Assembly (NCBI GenBank): GCA_007116995.1
Contig: SKHL01000251.1
Span: forward strand, 1-7,963
DNA from: Limnochordia bacterium
GTDB taxonomy: Bacteria > Bacillota > Limnochordia > Darwinibacteriales > DTU012
Length of the DNA stretch: 7,963 nt
Direction: 5' to 3'
In this document: piece by piece, positions 5,697 through 7,963 of the stretch
Numbering within the stretch: position 1 is the stretch's first letter
Layout of the letters: every line of letters starts with the position of its first letter
Notes under the pieces: generated by a model
Database searches by the model: none
What the model was told of the DNA's origin: nothing
What the model saw: only the letters and a program-made list of their open reading frames with translations
Position numbers and translations under genes: made by a program

Positions 5697-7963
5697 TCGG
5701 TGAATAGAGCGCAGAATACGCTCGGGGGTCATGGGCATGCTGGTGACACGCCCCCCCAAAGGCCGGATAGCGTCATTGATCGCATTCATGACAGCGGCAG
5801 GCGCACCGGCGGTTCCTGCCTCGCCTGCGCCTTTGGCCCCCAATTCGGATTCAAGCGTGGGTGTTTCGACATGCCCGATAATCATGTCAGGCATTTCAGC
5901 GGCCATGGGGACCAGATAATCGGCCATATTCGCATTCAGCAACTGGCCCTCGCTATCATACAGGCTTTCTTCGTAAAGCGCGCCGCCAATGCCCTGAATG
6001 ATGCCGCCGCGAATTTGTTCGTCGACAAGCTGCGGGTTGATGACACGCCCGCAATCCTCAACGCACCAATGTTTCAGAAGTTTGACAAAGCCGGTATCGG
6101 GGTCAACCTCGACATAGCTGGCCTGCACACCGTTGGTGAAGGCAAAAGGGTATTCGTTGGTGATGTAGTGGCGCGTGACAACCAGTTCCCTCGGCAGGTC
6201 TTTGGGCAAGGTATCACCACGGAAATAGACAATCCGCCCCAGTTCCGACAAGGGCAGGCGCGATGTTGTGGTTCCAAGATCGACAATCTGCCCGTCGACA
6301 ATGTCCAGACTGTCGGGCGGGCATTGCAGCATTGCGCCTGCCACGGACAGGATATTGTCACGCAATGCGCGTCCTGCCTGAAGCGCCGCCTCGCCGCCGA
6401 TGCCTGCGCCGCGGGACGCCCATGTGCCGCCCCCATAGGGCGTCGTCTGGGTGTCCCCCGTGATGACACGCACTTGATTTACGGGCACGCCCACCGCTTC
6501 GGCGGTGATCTGTGCCAGCATCGCTTCGGTTCCCTGACCTTGTTCCGTCACGCCCGACATGGCCACGACAGACCCGTCAGGGTCCATACGAACGGTGCAG
6601 CCGTCCTGCGCCGATATGCGCGCCCCGCCAATCCCGTACATGAACGGGCTGGGGTTTGTCAGTTCGATGAAGCTGGCGATGCCAATGCCGCGATAAACCC
6701 CTTTTTCGCGCAAGCTGGCCTGTTCTGCGCGCAGCCCGTCATAGTCCATCATCTCGATCAGTTTGTTCAGGCTTTTTTGGTGCGACAGCCCTTCAAACCG
6801 CATATTCGCTGGCGATGTGTAGGGATAGGCCGTGTCGGCAATCAGGTTCCGGCGGCGCAGCTCAACAGGGTCAAGCCCAAGCGTTTCTGCCGCCAGATCG
6901 ACCATGCCTTCGGTTACAGCCGCGGCGATGGGATGGCCCACTGCACGATATTGGCAGGTCGGGGATTTATTTTGCAGCACAACTGTAGTCCGCGCGCGGT
7001 AATGGGCAAAATCATAGGGGCCACCACACAGGTTGACCACCTGATTGCCCTCGATTGCAGATGTGCGCGGATAGACCGAATAGGGGCCGATGCCCGTCAA
7101 ATCCTCGATATCCAGCGCAAGAATGCGGCCATCCTTGTCCAGCGCCATGCGGGCGTCGATTTCGTGGTCGCGCGCATGAATATCCGTCGCAAAGGATTCC
7201 AGTCTGTCGGCAATGAACTTGACGGGCCGGCCAAGGATTTTTGCAATGGTCGCTGTCGCCACCTCGTCAGGATAGACATGAACCTTGATCCCGAAGGACC
7301 CGCCGACATCGCCACATATGACGCGCACTGCCCCTTCGGGCAATGACAGATGTTCGGCAAAGACGACCTGCATCATATGCGGTGCCTGCGTGGAATGGTA
7401 GACAGTCAGCTGCTGTTCGGCGCGGTTGAAATCTGCCAGAATCGAACGCGGTTCCACGCAAACGCCTGTATGACGGCCCGTTTTGAAACGCCCTTCGACA
7501 ACGATGGGGGCTGTGCGCAAGACCCCGGCGGGGTCGCCGGTGACATGCTCGCGCTGGAAGGTCAGGTTGTCGCCCAGTTCCGGATGCAAGACCGGCGTGT
7601 CAGGGTCAAGCGCCCTGCGCATATCCGTCAGGGCTGGCAACGGCTCGTAGGACACCTCGATCAATGCGGCGGCTTCTTCGGCCTGTAGGCGGGTGTCGGC
7701 CACAACGGCGGCCACGGCTTCGCCTGTCCATGTTGCACGATCAACCGCGATCGGGTGCTGCGGGGCGGATTTAAGCCCTTTCAGATGGGCAAGAACAGCC
7801 ACCCATGGCGTGCAATGCTGCGCCAGATCCGCGCCCGTGAACACACCGCGCACACCCGGCGCGTTGCGCGCCTGTTCGGTGTCTATTCCCAATATGCGTG
7901 CATGGGCGTGCGGGCTGCGCACAAAAACAGCATGCAGCATGCGCGGCAGCACGATATCATCAA
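5685..7963 (-). CDS. Molybdenum hydroxylase large (molybdopterin-binding) subunit, CoxL/xanthine dehydrogenase family, N-terminus outside window
   Basis: Catalytic subunit of a cytoplasmic Mo-cytosine-dinucleotide hydroxylase. The frame is open through the right edge (the last full codons encode DDI before VLPRMLHAVFVRSPHAHARI), so perhaps 20-40 N-terminal residues are missing; no start codon is claimed. Counting the Val codon at 7952 as residue 1: N-terminal a/b-hammerhead domain about 1-110, Mo-cofactor loop GGSFGIK 217-223, active-site loop QYRAVGH 334-340, EQGQGTE 470-476 and TPYGGGTWASRG 504-515 cofactor contacts, and GAKGAGEAG 705-713 with E711, the conserved catalytic glutamate. The loop lacks the cysteine of AYRCSFR, so it is not a Mo-Cu CO dehydrogenase; it also departs from the AYRGAGR loop of form II enzymes. 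Substrates of relatives include aldehydes, purines and N-heteroaromatics; the one here is unknown. FeS and FAD subunits are not in the window and probably lie upstream. First visible gene of the operon with dctPQM and coxG. Confidence 0.9.
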   Translation of the reverse strand, partial: DDIVLPRMLHAVFVRSPHAHARILGIDTEQARNAPGVRGVFTGADLAQHCTPWVAVLAHLKGLKSAPQHPIAVDRATWTGEAVAAVVADTRLQAEEAAALIEVSYEPLPALTDMRRALDPDTPVLHPELGDNLTFQREHVTGDPAGVLRTAPIVVEGRFKTGRHTGVCVEPRSILADFNRAEQQLTVYHSTQAPHMMQVVFAEHLSLPEGAVRVICGDVGGSFGIKVHVYPDEVATATIAKILGRPVKFIADRLESFATDIHARDHEIDARMALDKDGRILALDIEDLTGIGPYSVYPRTSAIEGNQVVNLCGGPYDFAHYRARTTVVLQNKSPTCQYRAVGHPIAAAVTEGMVDLAAETLGLDPVELRRRNLIADTAYPYTSPANMRFEGLSHQKSLNKLIEMMDYDGLRAEQASLREKGVYRGIGIASFIELTNPSPFMYGIGGARISAQDGCTVRMDPDGSVVAMSGVTEQGQGTEAMLAQITAEAVGVPVNQVRVITGDTQTTPYGGGTWASRGAGIGGEAALQAGRALRDNILSVAGAMLQCPPDSLDIVDGQIVDLGTTTSRLPLSELGRIVYFRGDTLPKDLPRELVVTRHYITNEYPFAFTNGVQASYVEVDPDTGFVKLLKHWCVEDCGRVINPQLVDEQIRGGIIQGIGGALYEESLYDSEGQLLNANMADYLVPMAAEMPDMIIGHVETPTLESELGAKGAGEAGTAGAPAAVMNAINDAIRPLGGRVTSMPMTPERILRSIHRLPD

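Noticed and set aside
5700..7346. 548-codon plus-strand open frame opposite the Mo-hydroxylase gene
   Set aside because: It is antisense to a gene with clear family motifs throughout, its translation shows no recognisable domain, and long antisense frames are common opposite high-GC genes.
5685..7963. Carbon monoxide dehydrogenase (CoxL form I) as the function of the large subunit
   Set aside because: The AYRCSFR loop with the Cu-ligating cysteine is absent (QYRAVGH instead), so only the broader family call is supported.

Overview
The window looks like chromosomal DNA of an alphaproteobacterium, most likely a member of the Rhodobacteraceae. This rests on moderately high GC, the style of the encoded proteins, a perfect FNR/FnrL-type box, and the pairing of a TRAP transporter with an aerobic-type molybdenum hydroxylase. 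The genus cannot be fixed from the sequence. No RNA genes, CRISPR arrays, insertion sequences or recognisable mobile elements were seen. Coding density is high: the longest gap between genes is 246 bp.

Left module (about 1-2077) is an anaerobic/nitrate-respiration control head. A NarK-type nitrate/nitrite transporter runs off the left edge on the minus strand. It is preceded by a universal-stress-protein gene in the same direction, with a 32 bp gap, so the two are probably one transcript. Divergent to them, on the plus strand, is a Crp/Fnr-family regulator without iron-sulfur cysteines but with the E..SR recognition helix that reads TTGAT half-sites. The best match by family and position is NarR, the nitrate-responsive regulator of narK-nar in Paracoccus. 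The shared 246 bp intergenic region carries a perfect FNR box (1169-1182), a good sigma-70-like promoter for the regulator (1217-1245), an inverted repeat (1284-1301) and a second FNR-type box close to the regulator's start (1306-1319).

Right module (2124-7963) lies entirely on the minus strand and reads, in order of transcription, molybdenum-hydroxylase large subunit (5' end outside the window), TRAP binding protein dctP, TRAP small membrane subunit dctQ, TRAP large membrane subunit dctM, coxG. Gaps are 57, 93, -4 (ATGA overlap) and 28 bp, consistent with one operon. The catalytic subunit belongs to the CoxL/xanthine dehydrogenase family. Its active-site loop reads QYRAVGH rather than the AYRCSFR of true Mo-Cu CO dehydrogenase, so CO is unlikely to be the substrate. 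A plausible reading (inference) is a catabolic unit: the TRAP system imports an organic anion, the Mo hydroxylase oxidises it or a product of it in the cytoplasm, and CoxG helps link the enzyme to the membrane or quinone pool. The small FeS and FAD subunits are expected just beyond the right edge. The dctP cistron is bracketed by two perfect 8-bp-stem hairpins without T-tracts, which probably set the excess of binding protein over membrane subunits.

The two modules converge at 2078-2123, and no convincing intrinsic terminator was found there.
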